Positions 48,354 to 62,100 of a stretch of 64,000 nucleotides of DNA are shown one piece after another (the stretch's first letter is position 1; every line of letters begins with the position of its first letter). The notes below the pieces were generated by a model that saw only the letters and a program-made list of their open reading frames with translations, was not told the origin of the DNA and searched no databases. Made by a program: the position numbers and the translations under genes. Source of the stretch: Blakeslea trispora. Taxonomy: Eukaryota > Mucoromycota > Mucoromycetes > Mucorales > Choanephoraceae. The stretch is taken from positions 1 through 64,000 of the forward strand of contig JAIWNE010000021.1 in NCBI GenBank assembly GCA_025331445.1, read 5' to 3'.

Positions 48354-50886
48354 TGGAAATGAGGTGCAGCAAGCTCTGAAAGCTTTAAAGTCGCTTCAGT
48401 ACAGCAAGAGATAACCTTCATTCGTTTGAAGGTTAAGGCTGATGAGACAAAGCAAGTATATAGTTATTCTAGTTAATATGCAAGTGATTCCTAAAAAGCA
48501 CATACACGGTTCAAAATAATCACACGCTCAAAGGTACCTATTCCACAATCATGCACAAAAGAAGGGTTCGTGTGACATCAGCGTACATTAAGGTTTCAAT
48601 CTATTTGTTCACCACACCAGCATCAACAGCTTTTTTTATGGACTGGATAGAGATGCTAGACAATCATGATACAATACAAGATTAAATAAAAAAGGGATAG
48701 ATTTGTATTTGTGATATGGTATAGGAAAACTTGTTAAAATACTTCTAAGAAGAATAGCCTCAAGCATATAGGCATCAAACAAAAAGAAGAAAAAAAAAGA
48801 CTGCACAATCTACATAGACCTTTATTTTTTTTTTAAGAAAGACTTCACATGTTCATAAGAAAAAAAGTTATATATTTGAATAAAAAGTAACCAGAGAACG
48901 ACCAAGTAGCATCAGAGTTCAAAACAATGATGATAAGACTAATGGCTATTAACAAGGTATAAGAAAGAGGTGCAAGAAGCAACAAAAATACACGCAAGAC
49001 TGAAGCTGTTTCCAAAAGAACTTGTAATTATCTCAAGCTAATGAAAACGCTGGTTCAAAGTAGGTGTAGTGTTGAAAAGAAAAGACGATCTGGAACCAGA
49101 CTTGTTTTGAAGCTAGAGAGCAATGTTAGCTAGATCAAGAGCAACATATCCTTGCAGACATGGATCTGTCGGATAATAAAATAAGACAGACAATAGCATC
49201 GGGCCTGAATCTGCTAGATTGATTAGTTGTTTTCAACTTCAGATCAAGACAACATTTTCTTGATGACAAACAGCTGACAAATCCGTTAAGCCGAATGTTC
49301 ATTATGTAATAGGAATGGGGGTCTTTCGATGACAGAGCCAATGAACGTGCAAGAAAAGTTTAATTTCCCAAATAATTTTTATACTGCGACAAACTTCCTC
49401 GGGACAGCATATTTGACATATAGTTTTGAACCCACTTCCGCCCTCTTTTTGCCCCATCATTTTTTTTTCTTTAGCCTCCCTTCCTACTATAGTTCATTGA
49501 CTTTTTTATTTGGTGCAGGCCTCTTGATCTTTCCCCCTTTGCTTTCAGCTACTCTTTCACTATCAATCATTTCCCTTCTATGATCAGATGACATATAGAA
49601 GCGTAATCGGTTATAGCCGGTTCCTGGCCGGTTAAAATATTAAGTTCGCTACAACCATGGTTTTTTTTTCCAGCTCATACATGCTTATAGCTTTGTAAAT
49701 ATAGACAGATCATCAACTGTCAGTCTCTGATCTCAATATTTGTACATTCAAGTATCCTTTCGTTGTCCGATCTCTTTTTGTTCTTCTCTTTTCTGGTAAG
49801 AAGCGAAGTTCTTTTTTTCTTTTTCCAGTAATACAAAACTGCCTCAAGGAAACGGACAAACGCAAAAGAATATACTTGACAAACTCTGGGGGATCAAACT
49901 GATTTCGTGCAATGATAGTGAATTTCCTAAATTATGGTAAGTTTAATAAAAAAAATTCTACCATAAAATGGGAATGAAAATCGTCTCCTCATCAAATTGT
50001 TACACAAATGTCTACTTTAAGTAATGATAAGTAAAAGTGTAATTTACTGTCAAACATTGAGTAGTACAAACGATAGAGGTTTAGCAATCGATTTCTTATT
50101 AATGAGTTTCAAATGATTTTGCTCCTTAGATCATGGCTTGAATTGGATGAATCTGCTACCCCGCGGAGCTACTGCTGACAATGAACAGTGTTCAACGTTT
50201 ACAATGACACATGTAATCAATCGGCTAGTGAGCCAATCAAGGAACTTACAGAAACAATAAATTGATCATGTCATCCAAAATATATAAAAAGGAGTCTGAG
50301 CATCATTTATAGTATTATTCCTTGTGTGTATAGTACAATACAACTTCAATCACATTTTATCAGGTCCCTTAATTCTGCTGATACTATAAGACACAACAAA
50401 GCGCATATAAATAAACAGAAAAACAAAAGCAAACAAAAGGAAATAGATATGTCATTTGATTGCATAGAAGTAATTAAAAAGGACACAGCATCATTGTTGC
50501 ACTCAAACTTTTTATTTTATTTGCCATACATTTTTTTAAACATAAATCCCGCCACTTGGTCGTGGTTTCGGGTACATCAAGTTGGGTCCTAATTCGTAGC
50601 CTATATATTTTATATCGAACCTTTCTTTTTTCTCTTTTTCCCTTCTTTTTGGTTATTTCTCTTTCTGTCTTTTCCCTGTTTCTTTTCCTTTCTTTTGTCC
50701 CTCTTCCTTCGTTCCTCTTTCTTTCTTCTTTGGTCATATATCTTATTACCGTTAACATTACTGTTATCACTACTGCTGTTCTTTCTTCATAAAGAAAGAG
50801 AATGCCATTTGCCCTTTAATAAATTTTCCACGCCGCCCTAAATACCAGAAAATAGCTATTTTTAATCAGCCTGCTAGATCAAAATC
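48354..50886. other. Intergenic, no gene seen
   Basis: AT-rich spacer from the foldback to the FY-rich gene. A CCGGTT-rich patch lies at 49607-49634 and pyrimidine-rich tracts at 50630-50720. Short open frames look random. No RNA gene was recognised. Confidence 0.5.
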
Positions 50887-52843
50887 ATGAGCTATCAATC
50901 TATGTCAATTAACCAAATCCTACAACCAGAAGAGTCCAAAAAAGAATATAAAGGAAAAGGTAACGTAGCAACCCAATCCTTGAAGAACACGTAAATTGAT
51001 TTACTTGCTCTCGTAGTCAAAATCTTTTATACGTGTAAGGGATCAGATAAACACTGCTTGTGTTCGTTTGATACAGCATTAGAAGACCTGAAAGACCAAA
51101 AATGGGTCAGTGTGCCCTTAAAACAATGTCTAACAGCTGTCTGTTCGTCTTGGTAAAAAGTGACGCACAAAAAATAACAGATGATGTAAATATGTATTCA
51201 TCTGTTCTTCTTTTTCCCTTATAGTCCTGATCAGTTAATAAGCAGCAACACTGCTGTTTACAGTGCTAATTTCGAAGAAAGCGTTACTGTTGAAAACTGG
51301 TCTCCTTTACATGATTCACAATCAAACATCATTTGGGAGGGACATGGTGTCTTATCCAATATTCTTAACAGCGAAAGCAATTCAGCACAAGTAACAGGAA
51401 AAATAACGGATTCAAAAAACACAAATCAATATGATTATGTGATCGAAGTGTTAATACAACTGCATCCAGTAAATAAACTCATCAAGTTGTCGATATCACT
51501 TACTGATCTTGTTTATTCTAGATACGTCATTCTCCTATTCTCAATACAAACGAAAATCAAACTTACCTTCCATCAATGCGATGCATCTTATCAGAGCCTA
51601 ATAGTCAGACTTATTCACCTCCTCCTCACTCCTCAGCTAGCACTAACACAAGCTCCTCCTCTCCTCCTATGCTTGACCTCATGCACTCTCAACCAACTCA
51701 CAGACACCATCATCACTCATCACCTCATCAGCACCATTACTCGATTTCTTCAAGAGACGATACCCAGCTACAACGCATGCCATCCTTTCCTTCTACTCCC
51801 CTTCCAACTACACATTACAATGACCATTCTAGTTGGCATGGTAACCGTTACGAAGCTAATAACTTTGAACATCAAGATGTGCTCAAACGAAGAAAAATAA
51901 CTTCCTCCACTTGGTCTCATTATCAGAATAACAGCAACAATGGACACATGTCCTTTAAAAAATTACCACAGCACGATAATATCGCTTCACATTCATCTAC
52001 CCCGCCAGCAAAATCAACGACTCCCAATATGCCCCATATGAATCCTATAAGACCTATGCCTACTACAACAGATACTTACTTTCATCAATCAAGAAGAAAG
52101 AAGCGAGATACAAAGCCTCCTAATGCGAATGATATTCGTCCCTTTATTGAAGTTGAGCGAGCTGAGGATGGAAGCTACATATTACCGGCCGAGGTAGACT
52201 CCTGGACTGTCTTAAATCTGGGCACTGTTATCTGGAATAAGGCTGCCTTTCATAATCAAAGATACATTTATCCTGTTGGTTATCGCGTTAAAAAGTATGT
52301 AAAGATTCAGCCTACTCCTTCTTTTCCTTCTTTTCTAATTTATTATTTCTCTAGATGGTACAGAAGTATGGTGGATCCCCATAGTGATACCCAATATACC
52401 TGCGAAATTCTTGATGGTGGAGATGAGCCCATTTTTCAACTCAATGCAGACGACAATCCAGCTGAATGTTGGAGGGGACCTACTCCAACTACAGTTTGGA
52501 CAATTGCTGTAAGAAGGTGAGTTACCAAATAATATGGTTTTTCTGGCCCATTTTAATATTTCAAATTGATATTAGAGCTTTTGCTATTCGAAACATGGAT
52601 TACGGTCATAATCCTGTTGGTCCAGACTTCTTTGGTCTTCGAAAAAACACTATTGCCAAAATGATTCAAGATCTACCTGACGCTGACAAATGCAAGAACT
52701 ATATTTGGCAAAACTTTGAAGCTATGAGTACAAGTAAAGGCAAATCAGTTCGAAGGGCCAATGCAAGGATTGGACCTAGCATCTCTATATATCCTCAGCC
52801 TTCAGAAGAAGAGGGTGATTCTCCCAAGGCCAAAGAAGAATGA
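50887..52843 (+). CDS. FY-rich (FYRN/FYRC) domain protein, TBRG1-like
   Basis: 551 residues from six exons: 50887-50959, 51017-51152, 51225-51468, 51522-52294, 52355-52516, 52576-52843. The N-terminal 150 residues are cysteine-containing with no domain I can name (KIFYTCKGSDKHCLCSFD). A low-complexity Ser/Pro/His segment follows. The C-terminal third is an FYR module: VLNLGTVIWNKAAFHNQRYIYPVGY (FYRN), WYRSMVDP, YTCEILDGG, PIFQLNADDNPAECW (FYRC), then GPDFFGL and IQDLPDADKCKNYIW, the pattern of TBRG1-like proteins. FYR modules occur in chromatin proteins, so a nuclear role is inferred. The fourth exon start is fixed by phase (IRHSPILN). It is not a methyltransferase or demethylase: no SET or JmjC domain is present. 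Confidence 0.85.
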
Positions 52844-55800
52844 TATCATATATCTGTATTAATTCCTTTTCTTATTGTTATAATTATCTCCCTATATCTA
52901 ATTTCTTTCTTGTGTAATTATTATGCTCTCTTTCCACACACTCTTTTTTCGTAAAAGAGCGAGAGAAGAAGACTGTGTCTCGTCTTCTCCTTTTAATAGA
53001 TTTTATATTACTACCTTTTGCCTCCCTTTACTCTCCTTTCAATATTTATATAGTTTATTATGCTTATATGCATTTCCGTTCATATATAACTTATACACAC
53101 ATATACACATATATAAAATTAACATTGCTATCGGATCCAATAATAGCTATTTTTAAATTGTCATGTAAGCAAGAAGAGATCAGAATAGAAATTTGAGGGG
53201 GAGATTCATATTTAACCGTTATCTCAAAAGAGAAAGAAAATGGGATGAGAAAAAAAAACTAATCTGGTAACTCACTATTATGGAAAACAAAGGTGCCTCA
53301 AAAAGGCAAAAATAACAGTGAAAATTATGAGAAAGATTCGAAACCAGAATAGCCATGTTGAACTTATAAATCAAAAACGAATATTCCAAAAGCTCGTTTT
53401 TCAACCCGAAAAATACAACAACAGACTCATGGGTATACAAGACTTCCCCTGACATTTGAATCAGATAGAACATTCCATCATATGGTAATGGTCTCTGACA
53501 CTTTGTTAGATGACAATGGAGGACAGGTTAAACAATTTTTCTATTGTTTATCACAAAACACATTGAACGCGGCTTGTTAGAGTCTTATTTTGATATCTTG
53601 ACCAACAACTTATATTGCACTCAAGAGGCATGAGACAGTGTTGTCTTGTCGGATTGATATAAGCTCTGCTCATTGAGTAGCTTGCTTTTCTTCTTAGAAG
53701 AAAAAGCGCATCAAAGAATAAATGATTTATTAATAAACAATGATTTGCAAGTCTCGTCCAAAAACTCACCGTTCAATAACGCTTCTCAATATAAAGAATA
53801 TGTTCAAAAAGCAAATCGTGTAACAGATACCTTGAGTTAGTTGATATTCCAAATTGAAGTCCTGTTCTCGAGATTACTTTACATGCAGATTGTGTCTCAA
53901 TCTGAAATCAAAACACTGTATCTAATACTTTATTCATTCAAGATGCAGCTATACACTCAATTGAATTCTAAGATGACCATTTTCGTATCCGTTTCTTTTT
54001 TTTATATTAGAAACTATTTTCGTGTATATATATATTATAGGAAAAAGTTAAAAAAAACCACTTTGATTTCTCATCTTTTTTCTCATTGGCGTATAAACTT
54101 ATATTTCATGAGTTCAAAATCCTTTCCGAGGAGAGCTGAGATAAATGCTTTCTGAGTTGGAATCGATTACAAAAGATCTGAGTATTGGGTATTCGAACAA
54201 ACTATCAACATACAAAGGAAAAAAAGAAAAATATAGCATTGTCGATAGAAACACAAGACAATGACATTAAGTTGCTCTACTATGAAGCTAGTTTATTTGG
54301 GATTCTATTCAAATGTATATAGTCATACCTATAATTCATGATACAATATAATAAAGGTTTTAGTTTAAAGAAGAGAAAAAGCTACATCTAGCAGATCCAA
54401 GTTTCTTTTTCCTATTAGCTTTGATTTTTTTTTTTCAATTGTCGGAATAAGTAAGATACAGTGAGCATGTTAAAAGTCTCCCCCTTTCCATTTGCGATTT
54501 ATTTATAAATATGTGGGGTGTATGTTGAATGGATAATGAGTTCATGCTATTGGGGTTTATCACTTACCTACTTTTTCCTCTAGCTTTATTCCAAACAGTT
54601 TCCAAGCATTAGAAAAACATTTTGCAAGAAAATAACGGTCAGACCCACAACTGACTTATTGGAGCGATTGCATCTATATTTTGAAATTAAAAAGTCCAGA
54701 CTAATGACAAAAAGGCCGTGAAAGAAATGCTGCTTTTAGGCGGAGACAGATTTGGATATGATGAGCTTTAGAGAGTACCTCTTACTAATAAGCAAACAGT
54801 TTTTAATTTCAATAATCAAAATTAATCTACTTTTTTTTTATGTATATTAAATTTCATTTTATAATTATTCTGAGCAGTAAATTGCTCATTGTTTAACATC
54901 TACTAGGGGTTAATAATAAAAAAGCTTATTTGTATCGGTGGACTGAGTATTTATTGGTCATATCAATGTCAATGTGGCTTTACTCCAAAATAGATCCTGC
55001 GTATGTAGTACAGAACGCATAGATATTTAACAAGATCGGGCCAACGGACTATCAAATCTAAAAATGTTGGAGATTGTTATCTCCCTTCGTCTTTAAACAG
55101 ACTCTTTGAGCAGCTAAGCGCCGAGCTGCAGAAAACGTCCTTTCTTGTACAATAAATCATTGTCGATCACCTCTATCTAGTAGTCTGAATAGACCACTAG
55201 ACATGTGCGGCAAGCGAAACCATTTTGAAAGAAAAGGGAAGGGGAGAGATAAATAGATTGATAACTCTTTGCACGCTATACCTAAAATGTAGATAGAGTT
55301 TTCCATGGAAGTGCTTTCTGTAGTAGCTGTCTGAACTATTAAAGATAAATTTTGTATTTATGCCTCAAAATGTTACCGACATGCAATACTAAAAATAAAG
55401 TTTAACTAGTTGAAATGTAACTGTATCTCGATCTAAATTGGTTCTTTAAAATAGCTTTGCGCATCTGATGTTTTTCTTCGAGCGCTTCGCAAAATGCCGT
55501 TACTTGCCTTATTGAAAAGTGAAGTAAAGGCAAAGATAGTCAATTCTTCCAAGAACAAAAAGGTCAAGGACAGCAGGGAATTTGGATAGAGTGCACATAG
55601 TAATCAGTAGTCCTATCATATCGTCTGATAGGTAGGCTTGTTACGCTTCACTCAAAAAGTTCACCAAACCAGTCCATTCAAATAAAACACTCTGTGCTCC
55701 AAGATATAAAACGGAAAAAAAAACTCCCATCAGCTTTATTTACATACCCTATAGATTGTTTGAATACTAAGAGGGCAAAGTAACTTACTAGTCGTAAGAC

Positions 55801-56671
55801 ATAAGAATTAAAGTATTAGTATTCTGAGCTTTTAATTTTGACTTACATGCTTGCTGAGGATTATTGTTTGTGTACTGTGAGGTAATACCAGCTATTATCG
55901 TATGATCTGTGAATACAGCCAGCTATATACATGGTGTATGTCATATAGCTATTATAAATGATAATCAGAAGTACATGAACGCCAATTCGATCTCACCTTT
56001 GATGTGTTGGCAAATAATAATAAGGGCTGATATGGCCTGTAAGGCTTCCAAATTGAGTAGTCAAGTATTTCAAAGCCATGCATAAAGTGACAAAATTCAT
56101 GATCATGTATGCGCTTGTTGAAGGTGAAGATGGCAGTCTTGCTCTTGGAAATGTCCAAGGTAAAAGAATGATTGAATGAAACATAGTATGACGTTTGTCT
56201 TCGTGTTAGTAATCTCTTTATATCTGCCTTTACAACGCCACCGCAAGCAAGCTCAACATCATCTCCCTTCCTTCTTGATGGCAGATACGATATTCATAGC
56301 TCTAAATTAAATCAAGCAAATTGTCTCTTTGCGCCCCTTGACACTTCCAACAAAAATAAATGGCCCTCATTTGGATGCACCTTCACTGTTTAGTCTGTTT
56401 TGTGGTACCTTTATTTTATTTTTCTTACCATAAACACTGAAGTATAATATAAAATCTCTACTGAAAAAAAAAACTCCTTAACAAATGAAACCAACCATAA
56501 CAACCCCTTCTATAGTAGACCAGTTTTTAGAGAGTTGACTAACACCAGACACGTTCAGAAGCTGATCTTGTCTGTACCTTTCAATATAATCGTGACTCTA
56601 TTTTTCTATCTCTTTTTTTCTTCTTTTTTCTTTGTTGTTGTTAATAAACCTTCTAAATCATTATTCTTAAG
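52844..56671. other. Long intergenic stretch (3.8 kb), no gene seen
   Basis: AT-rich DNA between the FYR gene and MED6. Open frames are short and without recognisable motifs. Two overlapping reverse frames at 55952-56184 are the only moderately complex ones and match nothing I know. No tRNA or repeat element was recognised. Confidence 0.45.
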
Positions 56672-57777
56672 ATGCAGCGCATGACAGCAACTGAGGATCT
56701 TACAAGCGTTGAATGGCGCGACATGAATTGGATTGAGGTATACCCATCTTGAGACTTCTTCCTCCCCCTCCCCCTTTTTTCTTATTAAAAAAGAAAGAGT
56801 ATAGAGAATGGGTGGTTTTCAGAATCAACAGATGGTACTTGACTATTTTGCTCAATCGCCTTTCTGGGATCGTCAATGCAACAATCAAGTCCTGACCATG
56901 CAAACCCAATATAATGACCTAAGGCAGCCATACGAAGTTACTTTAGAAGCACTTCGGTACAGTGAATTTGTTATGTATTCTCTTTTTTATTTTCTAAGCC
57001 TATTTTCTTAGAAAAATGACAGGCATTGAGTTTGCAGTTGTGCATGAACAACCACCTGTTTGGATTATACAAAAGCGATATAGACGTGGGCCTCAACCGG
57101 ATGATGTTAACCCTATTGCGACTTATTATATTATGGGCGCTAATGTCTATCAATCACCTACTATTTATTCAGTCATTGCCAATCGATTGGTAAGTAAAGT
57201 TATTACTTTGAATGTAGGCATGGCATTGGAAGTGTGCTAATTGTCTCTCGTGAAAAAAAAAAATTGAAAATAGTTGACCAGCTTGTTTCATGTCAATAGC
57301 GCATTCAAGGAGACACAAAATATGATGGAATTTCAACCCTCGAAAGGGTACAGCTGGAAGACATCTGCTGACCAGAACAGCAATAATAAAAAGGCTAATG
57401 TAACAACCGAGAGTTCACCTTCAACTGGAAAAGGTGCAACAGTCAATGGATCCTCTGCTGCCAATACCGGCAAGAGTGTGTTGCGTGCACAAGAGACTCA
57501 AGTGTTTAGACATTGGATGGACAGAGCAATAGAGACTGCATCTATCAAGGTGACACAAGCACGTCAAATGGTGGATCATTCCGAAGTAGAAAATGTTTCG
57601 AAAGCAGCTGAATCGCCATCTGCTTCATCACAACAAAGAGGTAAAGTAAATCAAGTAAAGAAGAGTCAAATGGTTATATGTATTTAAATTTGCATAGATG
57701 AAATTGGAGGAAAGCGGCCTAGGAAAAGAACTGACGAGGGTAATGCGGGCAATCGTAAAAAGAAAGTAGCCAAATAA
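56672..57777 (+). CDS. MED6: Mediator complex subunit 6
   Basis: Head-module subunit of Mediator, bridging activators and RNA polymerase II. Exons 56672-56737, 56823-56956, 57012-57189, 57274-57640, 57698-57777; 274 residues. Family landmarks: VEWRDMNWIE, QMVLDYFAQSPFWDRQCNNQVL (in parts VLDYFAQSPF and DRQCNNQVL), GIEFAVVHEQPPVWIIQKR, YYIMGANVYQSPTIYSVIANRL, then a helix ending in NSAFKE. The C-terminal half is low-complexity and ends in a basic nuclear-type tail (KRPRKRT, NRKKKVAK). The second exon acceptor is at 56822, since it joins E|NQQMVLDYF in frame; reading through the intron instead would introduce a stop. Confidence 0.94.
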
Positions 57778-58697
57778 AATGGTAATAGTTTGAATCACAC
57801 AGGCAAAATAAAGACTGTGTGCACAACTGTAAGGTTAAATGATATACAGCAAAACAAAGAGACTTGTGGCAGCATTTAGATTTTGCTAGCATAAATCTGG
57901 CAATTCAAAAGATGGAGCCTCACTAACCGAGATTACTTGAGACAAAAGAGCTTTGAAATCATTCGAGATTGAATGTTATTAAATCAAAAGCCAACAACGT
58001 GTGTGTCAGTAGCTCCTTTTCTTTCTTAAACTAAGAAGGAAAAAGTATTGAGGACTGATTAGACACACGAGATCTTGGCATATTGTCTTTAGAAATTGAA
58101 TAAAAGGCTGTTCATGTGATGTGCTACAAAGTGAATGAAGAATCCTAGTTATCTTTGTCTAGCGAAAAACTCAAGTTTGCTGAGAACAATGACGCATTGC
58201 TCATTAGAAACAGTCAACATGCGCTTGTGCCTGTGTGTGTGTTGTGGTTATCCAGGTACAAGCATAAAGTAATCGTATATGGTGTGACTGACTATTGATT
58301 TCTCAACAGCAGGCTAATATTTCTATTGCTTGGTTGGTTCGGTCGAGATATGAAACGATTTGTCATAGCACTTTGAATAGTTTTCTATAGCCAAGACTGT
58401 TTTCAGTAAAAAAAAAAAAGAAGAAGAAAAAGCTATCTGAAAAGTAATGCCTTTCTTTAAAACAAAAAGAGGACAGTGTTTAAGAATTTTACGTGAAGGC
58501 CGAATCAATCGCTCTGTAAACGTCATCATAATCGACTATTCTTTCTCAGTCAAGCTGGATTGGCAAATGGCAATTGCTATTGGACAGGGTTTTTGAATTT
58601 TTTTTTACAGTGGGCACCCCGTAAATGCGAGGAAATTACTCTCTAACAATCACACTTTTTTTTTTCTTTTAGTCCCATATTCTTACTTAATTTCAAT
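57778..58697. other. Intergenic, no gene seen
   Basis: Spacer between MED6 and ATP15, with a pyrimidine tract (58650-58670) just before the ATP15 start. No gene was recognised. Confidence 0.55.
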
Positions 58698-59021
58698 ATG
58701 TCTGCCTGGAAAGCTGCCGGTATCACGTATGTATCTCTCATTGATTCGAGTGATTTGATGGAGATGCTGACATTTTCAATAGTTACCTCCAATACGCCTC
58801 TATTTGTGCCCGCGCTGTCCGCAACTCCTTGAAGGACGAAGTTCGCGCCCCTGCTGTCCGTCGTGAAATCAACAACCTCAAGTTCGCCAAGTGGGAAAAC
58901 GGTGTCCAAAAGGAACAAGTAAGTTCATGGTGTAGTGGCTTGTATCAGAAAAAAGAAACTTAAATGCATCTCTTTTTTTTTTTTGCTTGAATAGAAATTT
59001 GTTGTCCCTAAGACCAACTAA
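58698..59021 (+). CDS. ATP15: Mitochondrial F1 ATP synthase subunit epsilon
   Basis: Small subunit of the F1 central stalk (the counterpart of yeast Atp15, not of bacterial epsilon). Exons 58698-58726, 58783-58918, 58995-59021; 63 residues, the family size, which is why simple reading-frame searches miss it. The protein begins MSAWKAAGITYLQYASICAR and continues with AVRNSLKDEVR and KFAKWENG, matching the conserved W-x-x-A-G-x-x-Y-x-x-Y start and K-W-x-x-G core. The last exon gives KFVVPKTN. Codon bias is strong, as in RPL7. It converges with REV3, leaving 126 bp between stop codons. Confidence 0.94.
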
Positions 59022-59147
59022 AGTGTGTAATTGTTCGACAAAAAGAAAAAAACAAATAAACCGCCTTCTTTCTGCACATATGAAGGATGAACGACAACAT
59101 ACTTCTTTTCTGTTTACTTATTTTGTTTTTTCTAAAAATATCGAGAA

Positions 59148-62100
59148 TCAACAAAAGTCATCTATCAGGTCATCGTAGTGCAGTGCCATATTGACATCTT
59201 CTTTGGATTTGAGCCTTTGATAATACACTGTGCAATCAAGTGAATGACAAGGCGAATCTGCAATAGGAGTGGCATTGGATATCATAGCAACCGGTGTGGG
59301 TATTTTGGTACAACGCTCACATGTTTGTAGTATTCTCTTGAATCTTGTCTGTGCGGCATGCTGTCTAGAAGAAAGAGTGTACATGACTTTGATAGGGTCC
59401 TTTTGACATGCTGCACAAATCGCTTTTACAACAGTATTTGTGAGTTCTCTTATGTATGAGCTATCTGTTTTTCTGTTAGACTTACATTGATCTGTCTTTT
59501 GGTGGCAAATGAGGCAATATGAACTACTATAGTATTGATCGATACGAGTAAGGCTTCTTAGTGGGGGTTGAGCTGACCTGAGCATGGCAGTTTTCTGCGA
59601 GCGTGGCATGGTTTCATACCATGACAAAATGTCTAGTCAATGCAATAAGTAAAAGGTTGTACAACTCAATAGCATGTTTTCAATGAAAACTTACCTGCAC
59701 CTATTAGATTGAATATACGTGCAAGTGGTGGTATGATTTGCTTTCGAATATAATATTCAGCATCCAATCGCAAGGAGCTAGGTGATTGTTTCATCAGTTT
59801 AAACACAGAGCTTTCTTTCGTAGCATCAACATTACCTATCTGTAAGTGCTTCTTCAGGACGAACGACCTTGTCCTTTAATTTGGCATTTGGACCACGATA
59901 AACAACAACATAAGGCACTCGTTCTCCATGCTGAGGCTCTGCTCTATCATCTTGATCTATCTGTGCTTGTGCAATAACCGCACCGTTGGGTCCACCTCTG
60001 GCCGAATAAGTACCCATTCTGACTTCTTTAGCAATGATGAAATCTTGCAATGAGATTCGATTAGAAAGAATCTTTGTCCATTGTCGGTATAGATATTCTT
60101 TTAATTCAGACATGTCCTGAGATCGAAACAAGATTCTGACAGAAATGACAGTTGTTAGTCAGGCAAAGACCAGACATAGCAACACTTACTTGAGACTGGA
60201 TTCTAGTATTTTTTGCGTTGCAGCTGTGCCGTCCCTTCTAACGGTTTCGATGCCTTTAGCTTCGAAGAGAGGTGAAGTATCGCTTTCATTTTCATACTTG
60301 AACCCAACATATCGCTTTTTAGCCAACAGGACAGAAGGATGATAGATCTTTTCAAACTTGAGTTTAACAGGTGCAGGGTTCATCCGAGTCACTGCCTCGG
60401 CAATTTCGCGTCCTAGCTTGAATGCCTCTTCTTTTGTCTTTCCAGGGAAATAGACAAACATACTGTCTGTGTCGCCATACACTACACGAGCACCCCATTT
60501 CTGCGTTTCATTGACTAATCGGATTGCCTACAATAGGGTGTAAGTCTAAATGAATGGTGATAAAGGTAAGGAGACCACAATTACCCTTTCCAATGTTTCA
60601 CGCCCTGAAGCTACAATGCTATCTGCAATCTCGACGGATGGCATTCTTCCTGAATAAGATGCAGATGTGTACCCATATGTCACATTGGCCAACAGTTTAA
60701 GCGATAATTGTTTCGCGTCCAACATTCTTGTTAGACCCTATACGAAGAAGCAATCCGAATGGACAAGGTGTCAATGTTATTATATAAAAAAAAAGAAACT
60801 AGCTTACTTACAGAATCATCCCTGTAGTCCTTCATAGCTTTCTTCACCATAGCTCTTGTGTCTAACAGCTCATTTAACATTCTTGCCAATAGACTCTTTC
60901 GGACTTCAGGCTTTACGAACATCACGCCGTTAGGAGATACTATAAAGAAAGATAGGAAAAGTTAAATATAATCTAAAAGATGGACATAACAATTCTATCC
61001 TACCATTGACAAAGTCCTTTAGTTTCTCTAGCATTCCATCTTGTAATTCAAATTCATCAAGTACACCAAATCGACTCTCTTCTCCAGGATTACGAATTCG
61101 ACCCAAGCAAGTAGAGTAACTATATGTACAAAAGATTTAGAATAAAAAGAAAAAAAAGATAATAAAAAATGGTTTGAAAGACATACCAGTAGTTGTAAGC
61201 GATCATGATGGAAGGATATAGACTTTGAAAATCAAGAACAGCTATTGGACTACTATAGAACTGTGAAATAGGCTCCATGACCAAGGGCAAGACTTCAAGC
61301 GACCTTTGAGATGCAACCTAATGTAGCGTCTTTAGCAAACAAAAGTTGGTACAACCACTATTGATCTCTCAACTGACCTGTGCTCGACTAGGTGAAATCA
61401 ACATAAAGTTCTCTGGCTTGGCAATGCGAAACATGACAGACTCCACATTGTACTGTGAACCTCTTGTCATGACAGCATAAAAATCAATACCATACACACG
61501 AGCTGATTCACACATACGACTAATGACTTGAGAGGCCTCTAGTAACTCTAGATTGAGCTGAACTCGTCTGATATAGTGTTTAAAGAGGCGGTATTTGAGA
61601 ATAGCTGGGCCATTATTGTACCAGTTTGTAAGTATAGCATATGAATAATGAGGTACTCTGAATGTTTAAAGAAACATTGAATTACGATTTGGAAATGATT
61701 CAGATTTAGCTTATATCACTTACCTATAGTGCAATAAATGATACGCTACATTCTCAAGTGTATAGCTGGTCAATGTTAGTTCATTGCGCATCAGTCGCCA
61801 TACGTTCAACATATGTCGACCCACGATTCGATAGCTAGATGATTTCTTGTATCCCCACTGATCTTTTTGAATAAATTCAGTAGTCGTGATAGCTCTCGAA
61901 AGCTCATCTACCAAATGATAACCTACAACATGTATAAGCGATAAGTATTGTTCAATGAATATAGGATTTATAGGGACAAACCTAGCTGTGCTCCTCTTTC
62001 AATCAAGTAGCCCCAAGAAGAGTTTTGCGTTTCATAGCCAACTAACATATCAGGATCATAATATCTTATTTTTTCAATCAACAAGTCAAACAATTGCTCT

